From: an uncultured Campylobacter sp. | Lineage (GTDB): Bacteria > Campylobacterota > Campylobacteria > Campylobacterales > Campylobacteraceae | Direction: 5' to 3' | DNA: 63,973 nt | Assembly: GCF_937959485.1 (NCBI RefSeq) | Contig: NZ_CALGPY010000002.1 | Span: 1-63,973, forward strand | In this document: positions 26,755 through 35,285 of the stretch, one piece after another | Layout of the letters: each line of letters starts with the position of its first letter | How positions within the stretch are numbered: position 1 is the first letter of the stretch | Notes under the pieces: model-generated | Databases searched by the model: none | Told to the model about the DNA's origin: nothing | What the model saw: only the letters and a program-made list of their open reading frames with translations | Made by a program: the position numbers and the translations under genes

Positions 26755-28011
26755 TTAGCGCGCGTCTTTGTCAGCGAAGGCAACGATCATCGTGCCCAGA
26801 GGAATGATCGCAACGCCCAAGATAATCGCTAGCGGGTTTAGCAAGGACAGCTTGGCAAGCAGATAGATCGCCGCCACGAGCGCCGCGTAGGACAAAATTT
26901 TAAACGGAGAGAAAAACGCCCCCGCAAAATTGCTCCGAACCTTGCCTCTCTCGCACTCATCATCCCAATCATCGGCGCTGCCGTCCGCGCCGTCGAAATC
27001 ATTCTTTGATCCGTCGCGCGCGGCGACAAACCCACTCCCAAAATCGCTCATACCGTCGTCCGGCTCGCCGCTATCTATATCGCCGCCACGATTGCCGCTA
27101 TCTGTGCCATCGCTATGATTGCTGTGATCTACGCCGTTGCTCCGCTCGCTGCTATCTAAGCTGCCGCCCAGATAGCTGCTCGCTGCATTTTTTAAGTCGT
27201 CGCAGCGCTCACCTATGCCGTCTTGCGAACTATCGCTAGCTTCGTCGTTTATGCTGCCGTGTGAGTCGCCGTAAATCGCGCTGCCATTCATATTAAATTT
27301 ATCGGCAGCATGTCCTAAAGCGGTTGTGTCGTAAGCGGAGGTTTTGTCGTCGCTCTTCGTAGAATTTACGCCGCGCTCGTCGGTAGCGATTTTGTCGCAC
27401 TCGGCGGCAAAATTTTTGATATCTTCGTCGTCGGCGGAGCTTGCGGTGCGCTCGGCGGCGGTCTCATCGTGCGTGACGCAACTATCGCCGTTTTCGACGC
27501 GGAAATCGCCGCTAGTGAAATTTACGGCGTCTTCGGAATTTTGCGCGTTTGAAATTTCGGTGCCTAAATTTGCGTCCTTAAAATTTTCGTTCTTTAAAAT
27601 TTCATTGCCGCAAATTTTGCCGTATGAAATTTCATCGCCGCTTGCGTCGCCTTGGTTTTCGCCGCCAAAGCTTGCGGAATTCGTATCGCTGGCGGAAGTT
27701 TCGCCGCTTATGAAACCTGCGGAATTTTTAGGGCTTTGCCGTAAAATTTCATCGTATTTGCCGGTTCTTAGCTCATCTTCTATTTTGTTTCGGTAAGCGC
27801 GAAACGAAAAATATACAGCGCCGAATGCGCCCAAAAATCCCGCTTCCAAGCTAAGAAGCCACGCAAGCGCTCGCACGCCGAAAGAGCCCGAGCCGAAAGA
27901 GCCCGAGCCGAAAGAGCCCGAGCCGAAAAACCCTGTGCCGCAAAGCGCTAGCCCAAGCAGGGCAAACGCCGCGTTTAGCGTGCAGTATATGAGCAAAAAC
28001 CGCCTATTCAA
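26755..28011 (-). CDS. Membrane protein with a long acidic low-complexity loop
   Basis: 418 residues that I do not recognise as a family. Two membrane helices (about 4-25 and 46-68) flank an SFGSG repeat. A hydrophilic stretch of about 270 residues (roughly 85-355) is dominated by Asp, Ser, Gly, Asn and Glu. Two more helices follow (about 370-390 and 393-412) and a short end. It overlaps the AtpZ-like gene by four bases and is last in the sensor kinase-hemL operon. The loop looks disordered; whether it faces the periplasm is not clear. Confidence 0.7.
   Translation of the reverse strand: MNRRFLLIYCTLNAAFALLGLALCGTGFFGSGSFGSGSFGSGSFGVRALAWLLSLEAGFLGAFGAVYFSFRAYRNKIEDELRTGKYDEILRQSPKNSAGFISGETSASDTNSASFGGENQGDASGDEISYGKICGNEILKNENFKDANLGTEISNAQNSEDAVNFTSGDFRVENGDSCVTHDETAAERTASSADDEDIKNFAAECDKIATDERGVNSTKSDDKTSAYDTTALGHAADKFNMNGSAIYGDSHGSINDEASDSSQDGIGERCDDLKNAASSYLGGSLDSSERSNGVDHSNHSDGTDSGNRGGDIDSGEPDDGMSDFGSGFVAARDGSKNDFDGADGSADDWDDECERGKVRSNFAGAFFSPFKILSYAALVAAIYLLAKLSLLNPLAIILGVAIIPLGTMIVAFADKDAR
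27877..27921. repeat. In-frame 15-bp tandem repeat
   Basis: Three identical copies of GCCGAAAGAGCCCGA plus a partial fourth, encoding SFGSG units between two membrane helices of the 418-residue protein. Copy-number change would lengthen the protein by five residues without a frameshift. Confidence 0.85.
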
Positions 28012-28307
28012 TCCCGCTCATCCCATTCATCGTCGTCGTCAAAATTTTTCGGATCCGCCTTGTATTTCGGATCGTTTTCAAGCTCTTTTAAGCTCGAATT
28101 TAGCGCCTTGCACGCGCGGTAAACGTTCAGAAACGCCGCCGCGATGCCGATAGCGATGCCGAACCAGAGCAGAAGCAGTGAGCCCGTGAGATGCCGCAGC
28201 CCAAGTCCGATCGCTACTCCGATGCCGATCGCTACGACGATCGAGATGCCCAGGCTGATGTCGCAGGCGCCCTTTACGATTCTGTTTAAATTTTTGGTTA
28301 CTCTCAT
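28008..28307 (-). CDS. AtpZ/AtpI-like small membrane protein
   Basis: 99 residues with two glycine-rich membrane helices (about 18-38 and 42-65) and a charged acidic C-terminus (DPKNFDDDDEWDERD). The pattern fits the ATPase_gene1 family, which is linked to F-type ATPase assembly or Mg2+ transport. It lies 31 bp after hemL. I recall a small membrane protein next to hemL in C. jejuni too, which supports the call. Confidence 0.7.
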   Translation of the reverse strand: MRVTKNLNRIVKGACDISLGISIVVAIGIGVAIGLGLRHLTGSLLLLWFGIAIGIAAAFLNVYRACKALNSSLKELENDPKYKADPKNFDDDDEWDERD

Positions 28308-28338
28308 CTAAAATCCGTAAAATTTTAAAACGCAGCCC

Positions 28339-29610
28339 TTAAAGCGCCGCCATCCCTTCATCCGCGGCGTTTAGCGCAAAGTCGATCTGCACTTCGTCCA
28401 TGCTGGCGCAGATAAAGCCCGTCTCAAACTGACTAGGCGCCAAAAATACGCCGCGCTTAATCATCTCGCCGTGGAATTTCGCAAAGCGCGCGGTGTCTGC
28501 TCGCAAGGCGCCGTCATAGTCGCGCACCTCTTCATCCGCGAAAAAGCAGCCGAACATCGAGCCTACGCAGGCGGTTTGCAGCGCGATGCCGCGGCGCTGC
28601 GCTATGGCGCAAAGCCCGTCCGTAAGTCTGCGCGCAAGCTCGCCGAGCCTTTCGTAAAGGCCACTGCTAGCGTAAATTTTACTTAGGCTGGCGATACCTG
28701 CGGCCATTGCGACGGGGTTTCCGCTTAGCGTGCCCGCTTGATACACCGCTCCTAGCGGGCTTATCATATCCATAATTTCGTGCTTGCCCGCAAACGCCGC
28801 CACGCTCATACCGCCGCCGATGACCTTGCCGAAGGTTACCAGATCGCCGCGGACGCCGTAGATGCCGTAGCTGCCTAGCTCGCTCGCGCGAAAGCCGCTC
28901 ATTACCTCGTCGATTATCAGCACGATCTTTTTCTCGTCGCACAGCGCGCGAAGCTCGGTTAAAAATTTAGGATCAGCGGGTACTAGGCCCATATTTCCCG
29001 CGATAGGCTCGATGATGATCGTGCCGATGTCGTTTTGCGCTAGGACGTCTTTTACGCTTTGTATGTCGTTGTATCTGGCTAGGTAGGTGTTTTTTGCGAC
29101 GTCCTGCGGTACGCCCGCGCTGCTTGCGTTACCGAAGGTGCTTGCGCCGCTGCCCGCTTTGACGAGCAGGCTGTCGCTGTGACCGTGGTAGCAACCCTCA
29201 AATTTTAAAATTTTATCCCGTCCGCTAAAGGCGCGCGCGAGGCGGATCGCGCTCATCGTGGCTTCGGTGCCGCTGCTGGTAAAGCGGATCTTATCTAGGA
29301 AGTCGAAATTTTTTAGCACGAGCGAGGCGAGCTGCGTCTCAAGCGGGCTAGATGCGCCGAAGCTTAGCCCTTTTTTGGCGGTTTGCACGACGGCGCGCTC
29401 GATGTCCGCGTCGGCGTGACCGAAGATGAGCGGACCCCAGCTCTGCACGAAGTCGAGATATTTTTTGCCCTCGACATCGTAGATATACGAGCCCTCGCCG
29501 CGATCCACCATAAAAGGCTCGCTGCCGACGTTGCCGAATGCTCGCACCGGCGAATCGACGCCGCCCGGGATAAGTTTTTGTGCTGCTAGAAATTCGTCGT
29601 GATTATTCAT
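28339..29610 (-). CDS. hemL: Glutamate-1-semialdehyde 2,1-aminomutase
   Basis: Converts glutamate-1-semialdehyde to 5-aminolevulinate for haem synthesis. The 423 residues form a class III PLP aminotransferase with the PLP lysine in VTFGKVIGGGMS (about 263-275), the IIDEVMSGFR block before it, and SSGTEATMSAIRLAR for cofactor phosphate. It overlaps the cytochrome gene by four bases, which ties haem supply to a haem protein in the same operon. Confidence 0.96.
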   Translation of the reverse strand: MNNHDEFLAAQKLIPGGVDSPVRAFGNVGSEPFMVDRGEGSYIYDVEGKKYLDFVQSWGPLIFGHADADIERAVVQTAKKGLSFGASSPLETQLASLVLKNFDFLDKIRFTSSGTEATMSAIRLARAFSGRDKILKFEGCYHGHSDSLLVKAGSGASTFGNASSAGVPQDVAKNTYLARYNDIQSVKDVLAQNDIGTIIIEPIAGNMGLVPADPKFLTELRALCDEKKIVLIIDEVMSGFRASELGSYGIYGVRGDLVTFGKVIGGGMSVAAFAGKHEIMDMISPLGAVYQAGTLSGNPVAMAAGIASLSKIYASSGLYERLGELARRLTDGLCAIAQRRGIALQTACVGSMFGCFFADEEVRDYDGALRADTARFAKFHGEMIKRGVFLAPSQFETGFICASMDEVQIDFALNAADEGMAAL

Positions 29611-30053
29611 TTTTTCTCCTTCTTTTTTGGTTGGTTTATCGATTTTATATATTTGTAGATAATGATGATCTCGTTTTGCGTCAGGAAGTAGCTAGGCATC
29701 ACGTCGCGCGAGCTGCTGATCCCGTCGGCGAGCTCCTGAAGCGAGAGATTGTTGATCGGCGGCGCATTTAGGGCGCGCTCGTAGTAGGCGCCCGAGGTGC
29801 GGTTAAATTCTTTATACTTTACGATTAGCGAACCCTCGCCCTTTTCGCCGTGGCACTTGTCGCAGCCCACGCCGCGCGGGTTTTTATACAGCATCGCGCC
29901 GTATTCTTCGTCGGTGATAAAGCTCTCGGCTTGTGCGCTGCGAGGTAGAAAAAATATAGCCGCGTTTAAAAACAGCGCTAAAAATATGAAATTTCGCATC
30001 TTCTCGTTTCGAATTTTTGGCGCAATAATATAAAAAATGTGCTTAAATTTCAT
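29607..30053 (-). CDS. Small periplasmic c-type cytochrome
   Basis: 148 residues with one haem-attachment motif CDKCH at 64-68 and a distal Met candidate near DVMPSYF. The start at 30053 overlaps the kinase stop by four bases. A second ATG at codon 19 begins a cleaner signal peptide (MRNFIFLALFLNAAIFFL, ending SAQA), so that may be the true start. It was probably an electron carrier. It sits between a sensor kinase gene and hemL. Confidence 0.85.
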   Translation of the reverse strand: MKFKHIFYIIAPKIRNEKMRNFIFLALFLNAAIFFLPRSAQAESFITDEEYGAMLYKNPRGVGCDKCHGEKGEGSLIVKYKEFNRTSGAYYERALNAPPINNLSLQELADGISSSRDVMPSYFLTQNEIIIIYKYIKSINQPKKKEKK

Positions 30054-31291
30054 AACGTCGCTATCTTTTCGATCCCCTCGAAATAAAAGACGTTTAGCTC
30101 ATCCTGCCTGCGGTAGAGGAATTTTAGTCCGTGCGCCTTGGCGATATTATCGACGATGTAAAGCCCCAGGCCGAAGCTTTGCTTGGCGTTCGTGCCCTTA
30201 ACGAAGGCCTCTTTGTAGTAGCTAAAGTCCTTATGTAGCGGCTCCCCGAGCGTTATGAAATCCATCGTTTCGGCGTTTAGGCGGATTAAAATTTTACCGT
30301 CTGAGGCGTATTTGACGGCATTGTCGATTAAATTTTTCACCGCGACGCAAAATAGCTTCAGATCGACGTTTAAGCTTAGGCCTAGCGGATTTTGCAGCGT
30401 GACGCAGCAGGGCTCGATCATTGCGATACTAAGCGCTTCTTTTAAAATTTCATCCATTGAAAAAATTCCGCGTTCGACTAGTGCCGTTCCCGCAGTCGCG
30501 CGCTCGACCGCCGCAAATTCGTTGATTAGGCTCTCCAGTCGCTCAAAGACCGAGATGAGGCGCTCTTGATTTTTGCCGTGCTCGATCATCTCGACGGCGA
30601 TGCGACCCTTTGTGATGGGAGTTTTAAGCTCGTGCATTATGTTTCGCAAAAACAGATGGCGCGATTCATTAAGCTTATTTATCTGCGTGACCGCCTCGTA
30701 AAATGCGTGCGAAACCTCGGAAATTTCATCATTTCCCGCACTTACGTCCTTGATCTGAAGATCGCCTTTAGCAAATTTATCGATCTGACGCTTGAGCTTG
30801 CGAAGGGGGCGAATTTTACGGATGATGAAGATATACGCAAGCAGGATGATCACCAAAATGACGCCGTAGATCGCTTTGAAAATATCGTAGCGGTAGGGCT
30901 GATACTCCTTGTCGTTTAAAAGCCGCGTCTCGCCAGCGTGAGTGATTTTTAAGTAGTGCTTGCGCTTAAACAGCAAGATGTCTGCAGAGCCGATGTCTGC
31001 GGAGATGCTGTCTAAAATTTCAGCGCCTTTAATGATCTCATCGCGCTTAGCTTCATCGCGGATGGTCGAAAACTCGAAATTTGCGACCTGCCGTTCGTAT
31101 TCGACATCGCTGATGAGCTTGCTCATCTGATATAGGTTCGCGCGCGCGACGATGGAGTATTTGGAGTTTAGCTCGCGGGTGTAGTTTTGCTGATCGTAGC
31201 CGATGAGCCAGAGTAGCGCGAGCGAAACGCCCACGGCGGCGAGCGCGAAGATGAACGTGATGGTGTAAAAAATCGATGATCTTACTTTCAT
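30050..31291 (-). CDS. ArsS-type sensor histidine kinase
   Basis: 413 residues. Two membrane helices (about 8-30 and 139-157) flank a periplasmic sensor of about 108 residues; a HAMP-like linker follows (IRPLRKLKRQIDKFAKGDL). The H-box is FLRNIMHELKTPITKGR with phosphorylated His220. The ATPase part has NLIDNAVKYA (N-box) and a GLGLYIVDNIA G-box. The H-box resembles ArsS/CprS kinases of epsilonproteobacteria. No response-regulator gene is adjacent, so the partner is elsewhere. First gene of its operon. Confidence 0.9.
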   Translation of the reverse strand: MKVRSSIFYTITFIFALAAVGVSLALLWLIGYDQQNYTRELNSKYSIVARANLYQMSKLISDVEYERQVANFEFSTIRDEAKRDEIIKGAEILDSISADIGSADILLFKRKHYLKITHAGETRLLNDKEYQPYRYDIFKAIYGVILVIILLAYIFIIRKIRPLRKLKRQIDKFAKGDLQIKDVSAGNDEISEVSHAFYEAVTQINKLNESRHLFLRNIMHELKTPITKGRIAVEMIEHGKNQERLISVFERLESLINEFAAVERATAGTALVERGIFSMDEILKEALSIAMIEPCCVTLQNPLGLSLNVDLKLFCVAVKNLIDNAVKYASDGKILIRLNAETMDFITLGEPLHKDFSYYKEAFVKGTNAKQSFGLGLYIVDNIAKAHGLKFLYRRQDELNVFYFEGIEKIATL

Positions 31292-31612
31292 TAAATTTAT
31301 ATGATCCTTAAATTTTTAAAATTTCAAAGCTTTTAAGCTGCTGGCTTACTTTGCTTTGGCGCACGAACCCGTCCGACTTCGGATTTGTGGCATATCCTAA
31401 ATACGCAATACGTTTATACTTCCTAAATCTAGCTATTGCAAATTTTATAAAGATTTTAAAAATTTTGCTATTTCTATCATTGAAAATTTTACAAAATTTC
31501 ACTGCTTAAACACATAAATTCAAATAAATTTATTTTAAATTTAATGTGCAGCCCTTAAAACCAAAGCTAAATTTTAAAATTTCAAATCCGCGCGAAGTTT
31601 CGCCCCGCGTCC
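31292..31612. other. Spacer between mqnL-type gene and sensor kinase gene
   Basis: About 320 bp. A 64-codon minus frame at 31308-31502 starts with MKFCKIFND. It has no recognisable domain and its codons are unlike those of neighbours, so I leave it uncalled. The rest is AT-rich with no clear signal. Confidence 0.4.
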
Positions 31613-33448
31613 TTAAAAAATTTCAAATTTCTTAAATAGCTCGGGTTCGTCCTGCACGATGCCGCGCTCTATAAGGCTTGCTACGACTTTACGGTTGCAG
31701 AGCGTCTCCTGCGGCCACCGGCGCGTATAGCCCTCCCACTCGTGCTTGCTCGTAGCATCGATGCAGATGCGATCGTCCTGCGTCACAAACACGTCGCGCA
31801 GCGCATCGATGCTATTTACGACGCGCCAAACGCTCATATAGAGGTTGCTCGCGTCGTTTCTCGCATCGGTAAAAATCAAAATTTTAAAATGCTCGCTAAA
31901 TTTCAAAAGCCGCCGCCAGCTACGCTCTACTAGCTCTTTTTTGTCTATGTTTATCAGCACGAGCGGGTTTTTCGTATCGCAAAAGTGCTGCTTAAGCGCC
32001 AAAATAGCGGGCTCCTCGCTTTGAAATTTCGCTAGCAGCTCCTCGTCGCTTAAAATTTGCGGCACCTGCGAGCTTAAATCCGCCGTCGTATCGATGCCGA
32101 GCTTGCCGCCGAAGCAGGAGTTCGGGCTTGCGTGATCGAGCTGATCGCACACACCCTCGCTAAAAACGAGGCTGCGCGCGCCTATGCGGTTTAGGACGTA
32201 CTTCGTAAGCGCTTCGTACTCATCCAAGCTCGGCGCGTCTTGCGGCACGAAAACGGCGTGTTTTACGAAGCTCATCTGCCCCACGCCCCAAAACGCGTGC
32301 ATGATCTGCTTAGCCGCAGCGGGGTAGCGCACGGCGATCTTAGCCAAAATTAGGTTGTGAAATACGCCGTTCTCGGGCATTTTATAATCGATCAGATCGG
32401 GCGCGCTCGTGCGAAACAGCGGCAAAAAGATCCGCTCGGTCGCGTATCCCATAAATTTATCCTCAAGCGGCGGCTTGCCGACGACGGTGGCGTGAAATAC
32501 GGGCGCGCGCTTGTGCGTGATCGCGCTAACCTCCATCACTGGGAATGGCTCTACCGGCGTGTAATATCCCGTGTGATCGCCGAAAGGTCCCTCCGACTCG
32601 CTTACTGCGGGATCGACAAAGCCCTCGATCACGTAATCAGCGTCCGCGGGAACGTAAATTTCATTCGTAAGCGATTTTACGAGGCGAGCCGGGCTGCGGC
32701 GGATGAAGCCGTAAAGTAGCAGCTCAAAAATCCCCTTCGGTAGCGGCGCCTGACCGCACCAGATATAGAGCGGATCGCCGCCGATCGCCACGGATACGGG
32801 CATCTTGCGCCCCGCTTTGCGATATTCGTCAAAAAAGCCCGCGCCGTCTTTGTGTATCTGCCAGTGCATCCCCAAGCGGTCGCGCCCGTAAATTTGCAGG
32901 CGATACATGCCGAGATTTTGCGTTTGCGAGTTCAGATCCTTCGTATAAACCTGCCCCATCGTGATGAACGCGCCGCCGTCACCCTCCCAGGTCTTAAGCA
33001 CAGGAAGCTCGCCAAGATCGACGTCAGCGCCCAGATGCGCGACCTGCTGGCACTCTCCGCGACCGCTAAGACGCTTTACAAAAATTTTACGCAGCGAGAT
33101 TAAGTGCGCTAAAAAATCAAGCTTTTCACCGAAGCTTTGCGGACGCTTCGGCTTTAGCAGACTCTCGATCTCGGCGGCGATCTCGTCAGGTTCGCGGCCG
33201 AGGATTAAATTTAACGCCTCGAAGGAGCCGAAAATATTGGTTAGCACCGGCGGCATCCGTTTGCCCTGCGCGTTTCGCACGTTCGTAAAAAGCAGCGCCT
33301 GCGAGTGCCCCTTTTTGACCTCGATGTAACTTGCGTGCGCGATCTCAAGCTCGGTGCCGATCTGCTCCTTTACCTCGCGCAATAGCCCGTTTTCGTAAAG
33401 CCTCTTTATCCAAAAATTTCCGTTTAAAATTTCATCAAAGCTCTGCAT
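31613..33448 (-). CDS. UbiD-family menaquinone biosynthesis decarboxylase
   Basis: A prenylated-FMN-dependent decarboxylase, thought to act late in the futalosine menaquinone pathway. The 611 residues show UbiD landmarks: HWQIHKDGAGFF, VAIGGDPLYIW, PFGDHTGYYTP with catalytic acids nearby, and the LGIDTTAD block. MqnE is encoded at 41152 in this same window, which supports the menaquinone role. It lies nine bases downstream of the MurF-like gene, in the metG operon. Confidence 0.92.
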   Translation of the reverse strand: MQSFDEILNGNFWIKRLYENGLLREVKEQIGTELEIAHASYIEVKKGHSQALLFTNVRNAQGKRMPPVLTNIFGSFEALNLILGREPDEIAAEIESLLKPKRPQSFGEKLDFLAHLISLRKIFVKRLSGRGECQQVAHLGADVDLGELPVLKTWEGDGGAFITMGQVYTKDLNSQTQNLGMYRLQIYGRDRLGMHWQIHKDGAGFFDEYRKAGRKMPVSVAIGGDPLYIWCGQAPLPKGIFELLLYGFIRRSPARLVKSLTNEIYVPADADYVIEGFVDPAVSESEGPFGDHTGYYTPVEPFPVMEVSAITHKRAPVFHATVVGKPPLEDKFMGYATERIFLPLFRTSAPDLIDYKMPENGVFHNLILAKIAVRYPAAAKQIMHAFWGVGQMSFVKHAVFVPQDAPSLDEYEALTKYVLNRIGARSLVFSEGVCDQLDHASPNSCFGGKLGIDTTADLSSQVPQILSDEELLAKFQSEEPAILALKQHFCDTKNPLVLINIDKKELVERSWRRLLKFSEHFKILIFTDARNDASNLYMSVWRVVNSIDALRDVFVTQDDRICIDATSKHEWEGYTRRWPQETLCNRKVVASLIERGIVQDEPELFKKFEIF

Positions 33449-33457
33449 CCGCTGCCT

Positions 33458-34447
33458 TTAAAAAAATAGATTTTTTTCTTGCGGTTTTTGATTTAGAAGC
33501 TGCAAGATCGCGCTCTTCTCCGCAAAAACCAGCGCGTAGTGAAACTCGGGCAGGCTCTTTAGCGCGCTTAGCTTATTGAAGCGAAAGTCGATCTTGGTGC
33601 CATCCAAGCGGTCCTCCCAGCTAGCGCATACGATAATTTTTTCGCGGAATTTCGCCCGCAAAAACTCCGCCTCGCGTGCAAAAAGCTCAGGATCGCTCTC
33701 GGCGATAAAGGCGCGGTAGCTGCCGCCAAGCGAGCTAACGTTAAAAAATCTATCCACAAAAATCGGCTCGAAATGGCCGAATGCGCTTAAGCTTTGAAAT
33801 TTAAAGGGTATGTTTTTGCGCGAGAGATACTCGATCACGCCGCATAGCTCGGGCAAAAACAGCTGCGGAAAGATTAAATTTGAATAATAAAGCCCGCCGA
33901 AAACGAAGCTGCTGTAAAATATCGAGCCGCCGTAAAGCAGCCTAAAATCGGCGCTCGCGGGGATAGTGACGGGCGAGATACCGAGGCTTTGCAAAAGATC
34001 GCCGTCGGTGGTGAAGTAGGTATTTTTCTCCTTGGCATTCAGCAGACTGATAAAAAGCTCGCCCTTGCTGCGCGGCGCAAACATCAAATTTTTCGGCACG
34101 CTCGTGTAGCGCAGGATCTCGCTTTGCACCTCGTTTATCAGCACGAAGCCGTGCCGCCACGTCTCGCCCAGAAATTTTATCAGCCGCACTAGCGCCGAGC
34201 ATAAATTTTCGACCTTGATAAAGGCGATCTCGTCGTTAAGCGGCTTGAAATTATTATCGAAAATGATCGCATACGCGCCGTTATCGATCGCGGTGCGCAC
34301 GTCGCGCTCGTTTGCGCCGAGTGCGATGAAAGCGCCCTTTTTTGCGACTTTTGCGGGCTCGATCGCAAAGCTCTCGACCGCGGAGATCGCGGGATTATTT
34401 AGCATCGTTCCGTTTACGATGCGGGTTAAATTTAATAAATTTACCAT
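33458..34447 (-). CDS. Protein with a MurF-like N-terminal domain, function unknown
   Basis: 329 residues. The start (AKKGAFIALGANERDVRTAI, then GAYAIIFDN) resembles the UDP-binding N-terminal domain of MurE and MurF ligases. No GTNGKT-type ATP-binding loop follows, so it cannot be a normal Mur ligase. The remainder (about 110-329) is strand-rich and unfamiliar. I have a vague memory of this type being labelled ferrochelatase in databases; the sequence here gives no support for that. It overlaps the upstream gene by one base. Confidence 0.65.
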   Translation of the reverse strand: MVNLLNLTRIVNGTMLNNPAISAVESFAIEPAKVAKKGAFIALGANERDVRTAIDNGAYAIIFDNNFKPLNDEIAFIKVENLCSALVRLIKFLGETWRHGFVLINEVQSEILRYTSVPKNLMFAPRSKGELFISLLNAKEKNTYFTTDGDLLQSLGISPVTIPASADFRLLYGGSIFYSSFVFGGLYYSNLIFPQLFLPELCGVIEYLSRKNIPFKFQSLSAFGHFEPIFVDRFFNVSSLGGSYRAFIAESDPELFAREAEFLRAKFREKIIVCASWEDRLDGTKIDFRFNKLSALKSLPEFHYALVFAEKSAILQLLNQKPQEKNLFF

Positions 34448-35283
34448 TACGATTTCCCTGCGGCAGACGCGCTCTTTGCGGCGCGATGCGACTGCTTTGC
34501 GGTAGGCGCGGAGATTGCACCGGACGCGGCGACGTCTTTTGCGGCGGCTGCGGTAGGCGTAGCGGTGTTTTTTGCAACGCGGCGAGATTTTGCATTCTGT
34601 GCCGTATTTTTGGCGGGTGCTACTTTTGCGCTAGCTGCGGAAATTTTATTTTGCACGGCGCTTTTTACGGACGCTGATTTTGCGACAGATAGCGATTTTG
34701 CCGTGGATGTAGAGGCTACACTTGCTGCGATACTTTTAGCGGTCGATGCGGTTTTTGTGATAGGTACAGGTTTTTTAGCAAGCAGGGATTTTCTTGCTGG
34801 CACGCTTTTTATCGCTGTGTTTTTTTTAGTAGTGGCACTTTTGGAAAGCAAGGCGTCTTTTTTAATGCTTGCGCTAGAAACACCTGCCGTGCGCTTTCTG
34901 CGCGACGCGGCGCTTACTTTAGAGCTCTCGCCATCCGCGCTCGCATATTTTTTCGTGCGCTCGCCTGTAAATTTATCGGTGCGTGAAAATGAGCGCACGA
35001 CCGCGCGCGCGCCGAGCTTTGCACATTTTAAAGCGGCAAACTTCGACAGCTCGCAAATGCCGAGCGTTAAAATTTTACGCGCCGCAAATTTTAAAGCAAC
35101 CCCTGCGCCGAGCTTTAGCGCCAAAGGCGTGGCGCATACAAGCCCGCCCGTGCCGATCTTTGCGGTGAGGGAGGAGCTGCGGTAAAACTTTAAAATTTTA
35201 TCCGAAGCGCTGCTTTTTTGCGCACAGAGCCCAGCCGCGCCGTAGATAGCGAGCTTCGAAGCCTTGCGCGCTAAAGCCTTCAT
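34447..35283 (-). CDS. Histone-H1-like Lys/Ala/Ser-rich protein
   Basis: 278 residues. Residues 1-95 contain moderately hydrophobic stretches (GTGGLVCATPLALKLGAGVAL). Residues 100-278 are almost only Lys, Ala, Ser, Thr, Val and Pro with no acidic clusters, for example TAKSIAASVAS and KSATTKKNTAIK. That resembles the C-terminal tail of histone H1 and of bacterial H1-like proteins, so binding to nucleic acid is a possibility. It lies two bases downstream of metG and overlaps the next gene, so expression is likely. No known family is recognised. Confidence 0.65.
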   Translation of the reverse strand: MKALARKASKLAIYGAAGLCAQKSSASDKILKFYRSSSLTAKIGTGGLVCATPLALKLGAGVALKFAARKILTLGICELSKFAALKCAKLGARAVVRSFSRTDKFTGERTKKYASADGESSKVSAASRRKRTAGVSSASIKKDALLSKSATTKKNTAIKSVPARKSLLAKKPVPITKTASTAKSIAASVASTSTAKSLSVAKSASVKSAVQNKISAASAKVAPAKNTAQNAKSRRVAKNTATPTAAAAKDVAASGAISAPTAKQSHRAAKSASAAGKS

Positions 35284-35285
35284 TG

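Noticed and set aside
26595..26783. 62-codon minus-strand frame beginning MPSLTKTRAK
   Set aside because: Overlaps the end of the neighbouring gene and has no recognisable content.
31308..31502. 64-codon minus-strand frame beginning MKFCKIFND
   Set aside because: No domain, no clear ribosome-binding site, and poor codon character; left within the spacer entry.
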